A stretch of 64,000 nt of DNA from Pterobdella sp. o SKG-2022 (GCA_964035795.1 OZ038321.1:7414079-7478078); one strand, 5' to 3'. Shown: positions 1-13,200, numbered from the stretch's first letter. Numbers and translations are program-made. Notes: a model not told the origin generated them from the letters alone.

Positions 1-141
1 CAATTAACAAAACATGGACACATGATGTCTCTGGGGAGTTTAATGCCTTTTTTTTATATATTACTGAATTATTTACTTTTGAAATGAGGTCAATGATACA
101 TTTATAATGATATCATGTTACTAATTATAAGCTTTCAACAG

Positions 142-3100
142 TTTCAGAAGGAAGTGAAGATGAAGAAGATTATGGAGAACAGGTTAAAACACAAAAAAAA
201 TTACTTTGAAACGTTTTGTAACGAAAAACATTGATTAAAAGATTTTTTTAACAGCTTTATTGAGAATGAAAAGCTATAATTTCCGATAAGTTTAACCTTA
301 TCATAGAAAGTTAGTGAAAAAACTTTTCATGTTTATGGTTCAACTAATATCAAAAAAGTTAGTAAAAAACTGAGACTTAATAGAGAACTTAAGACCTGCT
401 GTAGACAACCTCATATTCTAAGTTTCATTATATACCTTACAAAACACTGTACGTTTTGTAAGCCTTAATTTTTCATGTCAAACTATCCAACAATTTTGAA
501 TATATATGGAAGGAATTTTTGTTAATATTACATAAAATATTTTTGATATTATAAATAATAATTATAAATGCTATAAATTATATTTTGTCAATTCAACAGG
601 AAGAGTATGAGCAATCCAATGTGTTTTCCAATGGTATTACAATGCTATTACATCATGAATGAGAATTTAATTAGCAAGTTTATATCTATGAAACATCAAT
701 TTGAGGACTTTCAATACATTTATTAAAACTTAATTTATAATTATCGGTAAGTATGGTCTTACCATAAAACATTAGCATCTGAAAAGTTTATATCTACGAC
801 GAGGCTGTAGAAATTTTTTATTTAAACCATGAGTTTATAGGTTATATATAAACATTATACATCAAATTTCTCAACCTTATAAACCAACCAAACACCACCA
901 ACACCACCATAGTTTCAGCTATCATTGAAATAACTCCAAAAACTCAATCACCACATTTATAATGTCTCTTAAGACGATGAGATTTATGAGTGCAGTAGCG
1001 ATGAATTCACCAGTGATTACGAAGCCTCTCCCGCCTGTGAGTCTGAGCAAGATACCTATCTCAACAGAGATGAAATAGCTTTTAGTAAGTTGTTTATAAC
1101 AGTATTTCTTTTATGTATTTATTTTTTTTGATTTTTTATTCAATCATTTATTTATTTACTTGCACATTAAGATTCAAAAGTCGATCGCAACGATTTGATA
1201 ATTGTAAAATTTCACAGATTAAATTGAAATACAAAATTAAACTTTTTAATATAACATTAAACTCTAATATTAAATAAATAGTGTCAAAAATGGTTCGAAT
1301 CTATATGAAATTTAGTTTGAGATTTTTATTAATGAGTTTGACTATGACTTTCAGTTTCAGAACAAGTGACAAGAAACCTTCATGAGCCTCAAAAACATGT
1401 AAATGTTGAAGTTTTTGCTTAGTTATCTATAATAATTGATATCTATAATGATTCATGCAGTATTTTCTCAAATTAAATGTGAGACTTTTAAAGGAAGATT
1501 ATTCAAAAACACAAACTAGAACCACATTTATGAGCAATAATTCAGCTAAGTCTTAACTGCTTTTTTGAAATTTTCAAGCATTTTATAAAAAAGAGAATTT
1601 ATTTATTTAAGAGAGGTTATACTTCTTCTCAAAAAAAATGCATCTTCATGTGTTATTTAAATAAAATTATTTTTTTCTATTAACTCATGAAGGCAAGGAA
1701 TATTTTATAGGGCATGACCTTAAACTGCCTCAAATTTAGTGCCTGCAATTTGAGGCTGGTTTTTGTTAAAACCTAGGGAGCAAGTATCAAAAACTGATAT
1801 TCCGATATCGTTGTCATTTGGCGAATGATCTTTCCTTTTGTTGACAATGGTAAGGCAAACTGCGTGGAAACGACGGATCTTGAATTTGATAATTTCAAGT
1901 TGGATGTTAGCTTCGGGTGGCAGTCTATACAAATTTGTCCAAAATAATGATTTGTTTTATAAATTATGAGTAAGTAATACTAATAATCTAGGCCGACCGC
2001 TGTCAACCCAAGTTACTGAAACATGTACAGAAGAAATAGCCTAATGTGTTGTTGTTGGCTGATGATTGAACTTTCGTGTTGATTATATGCAGTTTCTGAT
2101 ACATTCATCGACTCCAGCGTAATAAACCAACATTAACACCATTGAATAGCGTCTTGAGAAACCTAATGACTGCTCAAGGAAACCTATGTAATGCCGTATG
2201 GTATTTATATAGCGCTTTAATCATAGATCAAAACACTTGCTAAAAATTCAATGTAACGAAAAAACACCGTGGAGCAGGTGCTAATTGTCGGCCCAACGCG
2301 GAATCGAAACCGGTAGCTTTAGATAATTATTCTAATGCTTTACCAGCTGAGCTATACGAGCTTATATTCAATATTGTGTGGTGTTGACTCCCAAACATCA
2401 TCACAGAACCCATGTGATTCAGATGGAGCCGCTGTGTTCTCAGTGGAGTCATATGAACTCCTTGATGAACAGCCCACAAATCAGGTTCGAGTTGTCACTT
2501 TTGGCATTGGTGGCATTCATTCTTACTAAGTATTTAGGCATCTAAGATATTAACTGCTACTTGATGCTATTTGGTTGCCACAAGGAAATTTTTTAAAGAA
2601 ATTTATAATATATATATATAGATAATTATTTAAACAATTAGATTTATTTTATTTACTTTAGAAATTTAGAGTACGCAAAAAACGAAAAATATCAGTATTG
2701 AAATTCCTAACTTTTTGCTAAAATTTTTTAACTAAAAAAACTTCGGAAAATTAAAAAACAAATTTTGTAAATTACTTATTTAAGTTACACCTTATCAATT
2801 ACGCCTTGAAATATAATATAAATGAAATGTATGGAACCATCAACCAAACGTTTATTTTTTTTCACTTTTATGAACACTGTTGTGCATAGTCATTAAAACC
2901 TCTCATCATAGTATTGTAATTGTTATAATGATTGCATAGTGCCAGCGTGTGGAGTGCACAGAAAACAGTGACGACGAGGTGCTGCAGCTGAGATGTGAAG
3001 CAGGTGTTTCTAGTCAAATGGTGCTTTGATGAGCCTCTTATTTTATAGAAAATAAATGAATGTTTTAAACTATTTAATTTAGAGTTTAAATCGGAAGATT

Positions 3101-6100
3101 TTGTAGTTTTTGAGTTTAGACTAAAATATATCGAAGTTCCGTATTATATCATTACCAAGTCATGAACCTTATAAGCTTCGTATTTTCTAGTTATAAGAAT
3201 TTATTAAGAATTGTAAAACATTGTGTTCTTTGACAAAACATATTTAATACAAATTTTTTCATATTGGCTTAAAACTAGAGTTTCAAGTACTTTTTATTTT
3301 AATTTCTATAAACATATGAAAATTGCAAATCTCAGCCGCCTCCCTTACCAGCAGAACTCCCTAAGAAAACATCAAAAGTGAGTCTTAGAGCTTCATGATG
3401 AAATATAAAAAACCAAACTAGTTTTAGAATAACTATTAACATTTTGTAAATCATAAAAACACGACAATATTTGAACATTTTAGTGAGACGAAGCTTTCGA
3501 TATATTCTATATCATCATCAGGTGACTAATGTTTTTAATTACATTAGTCACCTGATGATGATATAGAATATATTGAAAAGCTTCGTCTCACTAAAAAGTT
3601 CAAATATTGTCGTGTTTTCAGGATTCACAAAAGTAATATTTTATAGGAGAGCTTGATAAAACTTAGTGATACTACATAAAAACATAAGAAAAATCCAAGT
3701 AGCTTGTTATTACCTAGTAACTTTGTACAGCAAAATATGAAAAAAGTTACCTAGCTTAATTATAGCTATTATTATCATATGATAGAGCATAAATATTGAA
3801 CAAATGATCTGAAACTTCTCCCACAGTTCCGCAGTCTGCCCAGAACTCCATCGTCAAGTATTTAAATATCCATTAGATTTAATGTCCATGAATGTAGAAT
3901 ATTTGAATGTTTATGAATTTGAATATTTTCCATTTCAATTTTTATTGATTCAAGTTTTTATTTATTTGAATGTTCGTTATGTTTAATTCTTATCGGTTTT
4001 TATACATGTCTGATGCCTCGTCCAACCCATGCTAGCATGGGAATGGATGTAAAATGATGAGGGTATGATACTTTTGGTTAGAGAATTCAATTAATTTAGT
4101 AAATAACATAGTTAATCGCATTAAAGATTTAGCAAAGTTATTTAAAATAAAAACGATTAGTTCGATGTTTTCACCATCCTAAAAGTAAGGTAGGGTATCC
4201 AAAAACTCCACATTTGAAATATTTAAGTCAAACATCAGTCCCTAAAAGTGATATTTTATTGTTCAATTGGTATGTTTCACGCAGCACTACTCAATTGCTA
4301 ACAACAAAATGTGAATTGAATGAGCATGCTGAACAGCAAAATTTTTATAAATTTTTTGATTTTTTTTTTTTACATTTATCAAAGCTTGAGAGTTTTAATT
4401 AATTGAAACAACGTTCTTACTGAAGCTTCAGTTCTTAGAAGATAGAAGAGTTTTATGCACTAAAATTAAATCTTTGATGAATATATCCAAAATTCTTCAT
4501 GAAGCATTAAACAAACTCCAGGTTCAAACTCTTCCAAGATTCTCTCAAGACCTCTGCCAAGTCTCTACACTCATTACCATATCGTAACCACAGTGTTTAA
4601 AATCCTAACCATATTATGAATGAAACATAACTGTAGTGGTGACATGTATGAACCTATATGTTAGGCTATACTTATCGAATATTATATCTTTTATTTTAAA
4701 TAAATGTATGAATCTTTAATTGAGGTTTTTAAAGTTTAATTGCTATACATAAGATGTTTCTGGAAATTTAAAAAAAATGCAATATAACTATTTTTCTGAC
4801 GTAGTCTAGCCTAAAACAAGAGCCTGTGAAACATAAACATAGATATATTTTATAATATGCAAAAGTAAAAATTTAGGCGTGTAATCTATTATAGAAAATT
4901 TAGGAAAAGAAACAAGTTTGAGTAAATAATTAAAGAATGAAAAATTCTTTGACCGCAGGGATCCCGAAGTTGTCGGAAAATGGGCAAGACTTGTATGAGT
5001 CTGGAGACAAGACGGATAAAGAGCCAGGTTAAAGCTTTGCTATTTCAACATTAACTTTTTAATATATGGTTGTTTTTTCAATAATATAATGTGTGCTTAT
5101 TGAATACATCAGAGATACCCAAGACGAAACCAGCACTCCCAACCAGAGAAGATATTTTAGATACAAACACAAAAAAACATATTTTATCTAAAACGCCAAA
5201 ACCAGCTCGGCCTATCACTCCTGTCAAGCTAGCCAAGAAAGCAGTTACTTCAACTGCCCCCTCCCATATCAAACCCAAACCAAAACTCCTTCACGGAAAC
5301 AACATCACAAAACCTACAGGTTGATTAGTTGGGAGTAGATGAATCTCACTTAATTATATTTTATTACCTTATCTTTAAGATATTTTTTATTATGATTAGA
5401 GAATGAAGTAAAAGCCATATCTCCCGCTTTACCTTCAAAGGTGTTTTAAGTTCTAATAATTATTTCCCAGTTTTTATAAGATAATAATTATTAAATTTAA
5501 AATCGAACTTTATTATCTAACAGGCAAAAAAAAAACTAACAATAAAAATTAAACCTGAAAATGAGAAAGGAAGCCATTTGGAGGCGCAAAAAAGTTTCAC
5601 TGAAAATGATAAAAAAACAACTGAAGTTCCTAGGTCTGCAGAGGAAACTGACCCAACAAATAAGAATAAAAAAATATTCCATAAAAACCTTGCTAATCGA
5701 ATAAATAAAATTGAACCTAGTGCAAAAAAACTAAACAATGAAATAGCAAACAGTATTTTTGTGAAACTCGACCAGCAAAAGAGAGAGGCATCTGAAGGAA
5801 AACCTCTCAAACTACCTGTTCATTCCCCAAAAACCTCCCATAACTCAAACAGTGAGAAACCTTCTGTGCCAACAAAAAAGCCATTGAAGGACATAAATCT
5901 ATCCTCAAAGATTAAAAACCCTCCAAAGCCTCCCGCACACAGTGGTGATGGTTTGATTCAAAAACAAAATGTTAGTGGATGCTTAAGCAGATCAGTTTCC
6001 ACTAGTGAACAAAATAATAATGAAACCAGACTTAAAAGAGCTGTAAGCAAAGTTGCTGAAAAATCTAAAAAAATGTTAAGTAAAAATGAAAATGGTAAAA

Positions 6101-9100
6101 GTTCAGAAAAGAGTCTTCCGTTGAATAAAGAACACAAGTCTGAAGAAGTAGATGAAGTAAGAACATAGTTTAATACTTCTAAAATGTTCATATGAATTTC
6201 ATTTGATTAATCTTTAAAGAAATCATACGTATTTTTGTTCACTAATTTTTTATTTCATAAATCAAAATGAAGAATATTCAAGCTAAATTTATTCTCAAAA
6301 GAAGCTAAAATGTTTGTTAAGATCTCTTAATGATTTTATCAATACACTAAATCCATACATTATAACAGACCATAAAAAATTAATAATGTAGCCTAAGCAA
6401 TATATAAGCCCATAATTGCCAAACCCTTTTCAACAGACCACTCAAAACTACCTCGATGCGCCATGGTTCTTTGGTGAAATAACCAGGGAAGAAGCATGCA
6501 ACAAGCTCAAAAACTATGGGAAAGTAAGCACAGTTTGTTGAGAAAATATCAAAACCAAAAGTTTTTGTCTCATTAAAGTGTAAACTTTTCGTGAAACAGT
6601 CGTTCATTTTCAAACTCAAAAAACAAAAATTTTTGCTTTTTTAATAATCCCTTATTAATTTGGTGCTTCAGTTATTACATGTCTATATTTTATTAAATGA
6701 TATTTCTCTTTATAGTTTATCTAATTTCAATATCAATTCTAATATAGCAAGGGGCGTTTTTAATAAGGAAGAGACAAGAAAATAGTGCCGAGATTCCCTT
6801 TTCATTGTCCATATACAACGGTGTCAGGGTAATGAACTTGCAGATAAGAGTCAAAGAAGAGGGAAAATTAGCCATTGGATTCGAAAAACCTGATGAAAAG
6901 GTAGGGTTATTTTAGTTATGAAATAGCAATTAAGTTTATTAATCTCAAGCTATTTGAAAACTTCAGATCATCTTGCTTTGTATATTATTATCAAACCTTC
7001 TAAGAAGCATAAGGCCACCACAACTTCCTTCCATCTCCCTCGGCCTCTGAGGCTGGTTTTGTCTTTTTATGTTAAGCCAGAGTTCCGCAGCTCACTGTTG
7101 AGATTTCTTTTCTAGATCTGCTTTGGACGTCCTCTCCTCTCTTCCCTTGCGGGTTTCATTCAAACGCCTGTCTGATTATATTTCCAGACTTTTCCCGGGG
7201 GTGTGACTGACTCATCGCCATTTTCGCCGCTTGACTTGGACGTCCATTGGTTGTTGGCTTGTGAATGTCCATAGCTCGGCGTTCGGCACTCTGTCGAATC
7301 ATCTCAAGCGAAGGATCTATCGAAGGCAGCCATTGACGAAGATTTGCACTTTTGCCGTGTTGGCGTTGATCACTCTCCAAGTTTTTGACCCATAAAGCAG
7401 CACAGACTTTACGTTGGAGTTGAAAATTCTGAGTTTAGTTTGGTGCAGATGCCGTTCGCTCTCCATGCGGGTTTTAACATGGCAAATGCTTGTCGAGCTC
7501 TCTTCATTCTAGCTTTGATGTTTTCATCTGTATCTCTCGTTTGGCTGATTTTGCTACCTAGGTACATGATATCGTTGACGTCTGATACTGCTTTTCCGGA
7601 AACGTTAACTGGGCCCTTCTGTTGGTTATTAATGCTCAGTAACTTGGTCTTTTCATGGCTAATTCTAAGTAAACCTTTTTTGTTGTGGTTTCAAGATTTT
7701 TCACTTTCTTTTGCATGTTTTTCAGACAGTGCAAAAATAGAGCTAAGTCGTCAGTGAACGCAAGATCATCTAGCTTCAACGTGAGGGTCCACTAGATGCC
7801 TTTTCCGGAATTCTCATAGGCTATTATTGTCACCCAGTCTAATACAACAAGAAACAAAAGTAGAGACAGTAGGCAGCTTTGTGTAACTCCGAAAGAGAAC
7901 TCAAAGCTTTTAGAGACTTTCCAGCATAAATGACTTAATATGAGAACCCTTCAAAAATTGCAGTGTTGATGTCGAGTGAATCTCTCGAATTCATTTGAGA
8001 TCTTTGCTCTGGTGCTGACCGGTTAAGAACTTTTTGAAAATGTTTTTTTCACTTTGCTAGTTGGTCTTTGACCGTTGTAAGCAGCCTCTCTTCTTTTTTT
8101 CACAGGCCTGTTTGGATTACAGTTTCGTCCAAAAAGGATTCTAGGGGTGGCATACAAAGTCTTGAAATCGCCCTTGCTAGCCGCCTCTTCTGCTTCATCA
8201 GCGAAAGTCTTGAATTACATTTGTTTGTCTGCTCGGAGCTCTTTTTTGACTTCTTTTGAGAAAGCGAAATATCTGGCAGCTGCTTGCTGTTTCTGTTGGC
8301 GAGTGTTTGCCTGGTTTATCTCTTGTTTGGCCTGCCTTCTCTTTTCCACTCTTTTTCATGTTTTGTCATTGACCCACGGTTTTCTTTTGAAATGTGTTCG
8401 TTCCAAGACGTCTTTACATGCTCCTACAACTACTTTTTGTAATGTTAACCATCTCTGCTCAACTGTTTTTGCTTTCTTTGACTGTAGCACTTCGAAGCGG
8501 TTGTGAAGAGAAATCTGGAACCTTTGTTTTGTGTCTTTTTGTTTCAGTTTCCCGACATTGAACTTTTTTCTTGGGTTCAGCTGAGTCTTTCTCATGGGTA
8601 GCTGCATCTTGATCTTTGTGACGACAAGGTGGTGGTCTGAATCAATGTCAGCACCGCGTCTCTCTTTGAAACCTTGAAATGAGCTTTTATAGCGTTGTTT
8701 CACCATAACGGGATTAATTTGAGCTTCTGTCTTTTTGTCAAGAGAAATCCAGGTGCCTTTGTGGCATCACCAGTGAGAAAAGATCGTATCTCCAATAACA
8801 GGACTATAAGCAGAAACCAGCTAGTATTTCCACATTTTCGTTCATTTCGCCGAGTCCGTGTCTTCCCATCTCTGTCAGTGTTGTCTGATCCAACCTTCGC
8901 ATTCATGTCCCCCAATAGGATAAGCATGTCTTGGTTCAAGATCTTGTTTAGAACTGATTGGAGTTGGGCGTAGAATCTGTTCTTGTTTTTTCTGATGTGT
9001 TGGGGGTGCATAACACATAACAATAGACTTCTTCTTGAAGCGTGACTCAAAGCGTGCTGTGATGATGCGGTCATATACAGGATCTCATTCCAACAAACTC

Positions 9101-9972
9101 CTTGCTGCTTTTTTGGAAAATAGGAGTTCTACACCAACTTTATGGCATTTTTCGTTTTTTCCTCAATAAAGAAACGTCTTTTCTGTCTGCAACTTGGTCT
9201 CTTCAGGACCCTTCCAACGTACTTCAGACATTCCTAAAAGTGTGAAATTGTTTTTCTGCATCTCCCTCATTGCTTGTGCCCATCATTCTGTCTTCCAAAG
9301 TGTTTTCAATTTTCATGTTCTTAATAAAACAGATTTGTGTGAAGGCAATCTAGGATTTTTATTTAAAAGTGTTTTTGGATTAGGATGGGTTTTCAGCCCT
9401 GCAGCTCCCTTTTGGTTGCCATAAAGTTCTTTTAAAAAATCCCAGCTTTCTCTGAAACAAAGAATTTCTAGTTACAGATTTTTTTGGTTTATGTAACTTT
9501 TTCTTTTTTCCATGTGTAGTTAGTTAACCCGCAGCACAACCCACAACCTGGAAAAGCAGGGTTCCCCATTTTGTCTAGACTCTACTTCTCAAATCTTTTG
9601 AGCATAGTTGAGCTTTCCAGAAGCCAAAGTTTCCGCTCATATAGCCCTGGGAGTCACTATAACGTCAAGGTGGTGCACCATCGGAGCGGTTGCTTTGTAT
9701 ATCTATCTAGAAATTCTTTGCTTTGCTTCATAATTATTTTGCTATTGAATACTGTAGGAAAAAGTTTTCAACATACTTTCTTACAAAGCATAAGTTAATA
9801 GTTGAAACCAATTAAATAGTTTTCAAAATGGTGATCACATGAATACAAATCTCAATTTCTTCAGACTTTTGCTGACCTGCAAGATATAGTCTTTTTCTAC
9901 TCCACAAACCTGCTTGAAATCAAAGGCAAACGCCATGAAAATATCCTTTTAAGTTGCTCACCACAAAAGTAA
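142..9972 (+). CDS. SLP-76/BLNK-like SH2 adaptor protein, 3' part of gene (16 exons)
   Basis: Exons read by eye: 142-182, 600-633, 974-1084, 1361-1398, 2407-2484, 2940-3003, 3352-3377, 3827-3857, 4522-4560, 4959-5027, 5113-5319, 5400-5440, 5524-6156, 6437-6523, 6748-6900, 9865-9972 (stop TAA). All junctions have GT-AG sites and the phases chain without a break, giving about 585 residues. The first exons are acidic with tyrosines (EDEEDYGEQ, EEYEQ, DEIYECSSDEF, SDYEASP, SYELLDE), the middle is Pro/Lys/Ser-rich, and the C-terminus is an SH2 domain: APWFFGEITREEA, then GAFLIRK with the phosphotyrosine-binding Arg, then VMNLQIR, then FADLQDIVFFY. The FLIRK strand and 'N-[IL]-QIR' strand match SLP-76/BLNK better than kinase SH2s. 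In that family such proteins scaffold PLC-gamma/Vav downstream of Syk/Tec kinases; here that role is inferred. The N-terminus (SAM region in SLP-76) is off the window. Short exons between 142 and 4560 are less certain than 4959-9972. Confidence 0.75.
225..310. repeat. Half copy of fold-back element
   Basis: The stretch from the ATTGATTAAAAG block through TTATTGAGAATG to CCTTATCATAG resembles the left arm of the perfect fold-back at 38626-38813, including the core TTTCCGATAAG...CTTATCATA. There is no matching second arm here, so it is a half copy lying in an intron. Confidence 0.55.
725..790. repeat. Degenerate fold-back core
   Basis: Contains ATTATCGGTAAG then TATGGT then CTTACCATAAAAC, the same small hairpin (TAAG...CTTA) preceded by TCG as in the 38626-38813 element. 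Only the core is recognisable; arms are lost. Intronic. Confidence 0.4.
2143..2365 (-). mobile_element. tRNA-derived SINE
   Basis: On the minus strand it reads a tRNA-like head with an A-box-like segment and a B box (GGTTTCGATTCC type), followed by a body with GCACCTG, GTGTTTT, CAAGTGTTTTGAT and AGCGCTATATAAATACC. The same head and body occur in plus orientation at 38133-38335, where the B box is GGTTTCGATCC. Two copies with the same non-tRNA body show this is a SINE family, not a tRNA gene. It ends just upstream of the exon at 2407. Confidence 0.75.
3455..3619. repeat. Near-perfect fold-back element with hammerhead-like core in both arms
   Basis: Left arm AAAACACGACAATATTTGAA...GACTAATGT is mirrored by ACATTAGTC...TTCAAATATTGTCGTGTTTT around a short TTTTAATT centre; each arm is about 78 bases and almost identical. 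The right arm on the plus strand carries CTGATGA (3552-3558), a stem GATATA-GAA-TATATT (3560-3574), GAAA (3575-3578) and CTTCGTC (3581-3587). The left arm carries the same motif on the minus strand (TCATCAG at 3515-3521). It lies in an intron of the SH2 adaptor gene. Confidence 0.85.
4010..4062 (+). repeat. SINE/LINE 3'-tail fragment
   Basis: GATGCCTCGTCC, then an AACCCATGCTAGCATGGG block, then GGATGTAAAATGATGA. A related block (CAACCCGTGCTAGCATGG) is at about 58410-58430. This tail type is known from retroposons of several invertebrates; only the tail is present here. Confidence 0.5.
7020..9430 (-). mobile_element. Decayed non-LTR retrotransposon (endonuclease + reverse transcriptase), antisense in intron
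   Basis: Minus-strand frames give an apurinic-type endonuclease (DMLILLGDMNAKVG near 8900; SDHHLVVTKIK near 8630), a linker (KRRQAKQEINQANTRQQ near 8300), a reverse transcriptase catalytic box LDDLAFTDDLALFL near 7760 (FADD changed to FTDD) and the C-terminal segment ending GNIIRQAFEWNPQG near 7150. Stops and frame changes break the reading, so it is inactive. It is about 2.4 kb, oriented against the SH2 adaptor gene, and lies inside its last intron (6901-9864). Clade is uncertain; the layout resembles the elements often annotated as craniofacial development protein 2-like. Confidence 0.8.
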
Positions 9973-10196
9973 ACTTTTTTGATGAAGCTATAAACAGAAC
10001 AACTACTAAGTTGGGGGAACACAAATTAATTGAAGGCATGTGCTTATTAGCACCCATACTCTTGCTTCTGTGCTTCTCAAATGTATTGAGTGCACACGAT
10101 GATTCTATTAAGGATTTTAATGAATTTTATTTCAAATGTTTTTGGATCTAATTGCGTGAAGTTCCATGTTTAATGGCTCTTTTAAATACATATTGT

Positions 10197-10202
10197 AATA
10201 AA
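10197..10202 (+). promoter_or_regulatory. Polyadenylation signal AATAAA
   Basis: AATAAA lies 225 bases after the stop codon of the SH2 adaptor gene. Position and orientation fit its 3' end; cleavage site not determined. Confidence 0.45.
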
Positions 10203-13200
10203 CATTTTTTTTGACACTACAACCTGAATTTGTTTAAATTTTTTAGATTTTTCTAACGAAACTAAAATAAATTCCACTAAATCTGTTTTTTAAATACTTT
10301 CAATTAAATTTGTATTGCAAAATCTTTTACTGAATGCCGGTTATATCATCCACCTACAAAATTAACTTAAAGATTTCTAGCTTATAACTATGAAAGTTTT
10401 TTTGTATAGATACAAAGTTTTCATGATTTAAAGATAATGTCACATAAATAGCATACATTTTGTATCAATTAAAACTGTTGGAACTCATCATTTATTTTAT
10501 TTAAAGATAAAATTTCCTCCAATCGGCACCTTCTTCATGAGTTGATTTTTAAAAATTGTATTGAAAGCATTGTTACTACTTGAATCGATTGTATGTCCAT
10601 AATAATTTTAAAACATCTTTGTATGTATTTTGAAAAGCTTTTTAAAATGGTTTACTCGACATGTTTCATTTTTAGTTTGATGCTTATACATCAAAACCAT
10701 ACTAAATGAGCCCATTTGTTTGATAATGAAGCCAAAACTCAAATGTTTATTTGTAAAACAAAAAAAATAATATTATAAATGAAGGTAGAATTCTAACATT
10801 GGTGAACGTTTGACTAGATGTAATATAAAATAAATTCCAGGGTTTGTTATATATTTCAAAACTATAAGTTCCAGTTTCTAGTTTATAACATACCATATGT
10901 TGGTAGTATTCAGCTTATACAGCTTCATTATATATGATTTCATTATAGAAGTTGCTTGAGTTGAATATTTTCTTGTTTAAAACATCTTCATATTGAAAGA
11001 TTTGTAGTTTTTTAAATTATTTTTAAACATTTTTATAGATTTCACATCAAAATTTCAGAAAATGTGTCAAATAGGAAAAACTTTTTTAAAAAATAAAATT
11101 AAATAATTCTTTTCCATAGGTGGCGACCTATGTGGTTGGTTTTATAGATTTTATTTGAGAAATAACTGTTGTTTACAAGCTCCAAAACTTTTGGACGCAT
11201 GCGCTGAAAAATAATGTTTCAAAATGTTAAAAACTAATGCAATAGTAAGAATAATTTTTCAATTAATGACCCCAACCAAAGCTTCGGCCCACTACTAAAT
11301 AAAAAGTTCTTAGTCAAAATTGATATAAACTCTTCTAGTGATTTCAATGTTGTCTCGTGAATTCTTTTTTAAATTCTACCTAAAGCCTCAGTGTTTAAAT
11401 TGAGATTATTCTGTTTTAAAATTATTTTTATCAATTACTTTTTCACCTTGTGAAATAAATCTTTAGAGTTTTTGTAGTCGTTTGTTTTTGTGAGTTTTTA
11501 TCATTCCGCTGTGTTCAGCTCACTATGTTTTCACTGAATAATAATCAAATCAAATGAATGACGAGTATGATTATAGTGGCATCAACTTCAGGAGTTTCTA
11601 GACCACTGAGTATTATGAACTTTGAATGCAATTTAATGTGATGTATGTTTTCTTAGATATGACAATTTAAAAAAAAATTATGCAAGTATAACTAAATAAA
11701 CAAAGCAGTTAACTAAGAGTATATGAAAAAAAAGGTCTGTTGTTTGAAACAAAAGCAACCATAATAAATTTATAAAAAAATTATTAGGCGAATCTGTGTT
11801 TCTAAGAACTTCAAAATTAACTGAAAAAGCTACTTTATAAAAACAATGAGGTTATCAACATTTCTTTGCGTTGATTTAGGAGAATCTTTTAGCATATCTA
11901 TTAAGCAAACACAACTATAGTTTCCAACAAGTTGCTTCTCAGCATAAACCGTTATATGGGTTCATAATTTTTAGGCTTCAACCACTTTTAAAACAGCCTT
12001 AACAATGAAGACATGGACCTGAAGCATAATCATGAACGATGTGTGCTTACTGTGAACAACTCCAATGGGATTTGCAAATATTGTTTAATTGCTCATAATT
12101 GTTCTAACGCACGTCACTTTTTCAGAATCGTGTTTTTGCTGTACTTGTGAGACATCTTTGTCTAGAATATTTTAGAAACCAAGTCGTTACAATTACAATT
12201 GAGAAAAGGATCATAGTGGTTTAAACTCAAAAGGTCACAAACTAATTTTAAAAACTTCATTTATGATTCTGTGCAGTGTTGGATGTTTTTATAAACAAAA
12301 AGTATCAAAAACTGTAGAGTATAATGAGCTTTGATGGTTCTTTTGTTTATAATCTCTTCCACCACAACCCCTTTTGTATGAGGTGTTTTATAGGGATATG
12401 AAGACACATAAAAAAACACAGATGTGGATACATAATAATATTTATAAGAATATATATAAAAAATAATAGATTTTAAAAATTATAATGGATAACAATGAAT
12501 AATATTAATAGTTACATACATATATAAGTTAAAAGTCCATGACGTCGAAAGCGAAGGAAAAAAGTTTTAAGAGGTTGAGTGAAATGAAAAATGATCGCAA
12601 CAACAGAGATGTCGGAGGATCATAGAGTGAACTCTCTAGAGGTTCACCAAGTGAGCTTCTGTCGTCTTCAATTATGGGGTGATATTCTCTTCATTCAATT
12701 GTTATCTGGTCAGATTAAATATTGTGAAATAGATAAAAAGTGAATTTGAGCTGAAGTAAGAGTTTGAAAAAAAATGATTTTGTGAATAAAAAATATGAAT
12801 ATCAAATAGAATTGTACAAAATGGAGAAAAATATTTCGAATGGAAATTTAAAATGAATAAAAAGTATTTGAAAATACTTTGAAATTTTAAAATGAAAAGT
12901 AGATCTATAGAAATAAAATTTTAGAAAATAAAAACGGAACTGATACAGAGTCTAAAAAAACAAATGACAAAAAACATTGTGTTCAAACAAAAAATTGGGT
13001 AAAAACTTTTCGTTGAAAAGTTTGAAATTTGTTTTAAATGTGGGATCATTTCCATTAAAAACAAAATATTTTACTATAAATTCTTTTAAAAACTCGCTGA
13101 TAAAATTAACTTAAAAAGAAGAACGAAACAAATTCATTTATATAACTAATAGTTTTCTAATCCATTAATTTGCAGTTCATTTAATTATTAATTCACTAAA

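Noticed and set aside
2290..2365. tRNA gene on the minus strand
   Set aside because: The tRNA-like head continues into a body shared with 38133-38335, so both are SINE copies.
9571..9798. 75-codon frame as an extra SH2-adaptor exon
   Set aside because: The phase chain joins 6900 to 9865 directly (phase 0 to 0) and the next SH2 helix begins at 9865; the frame here shows no SH2 features.
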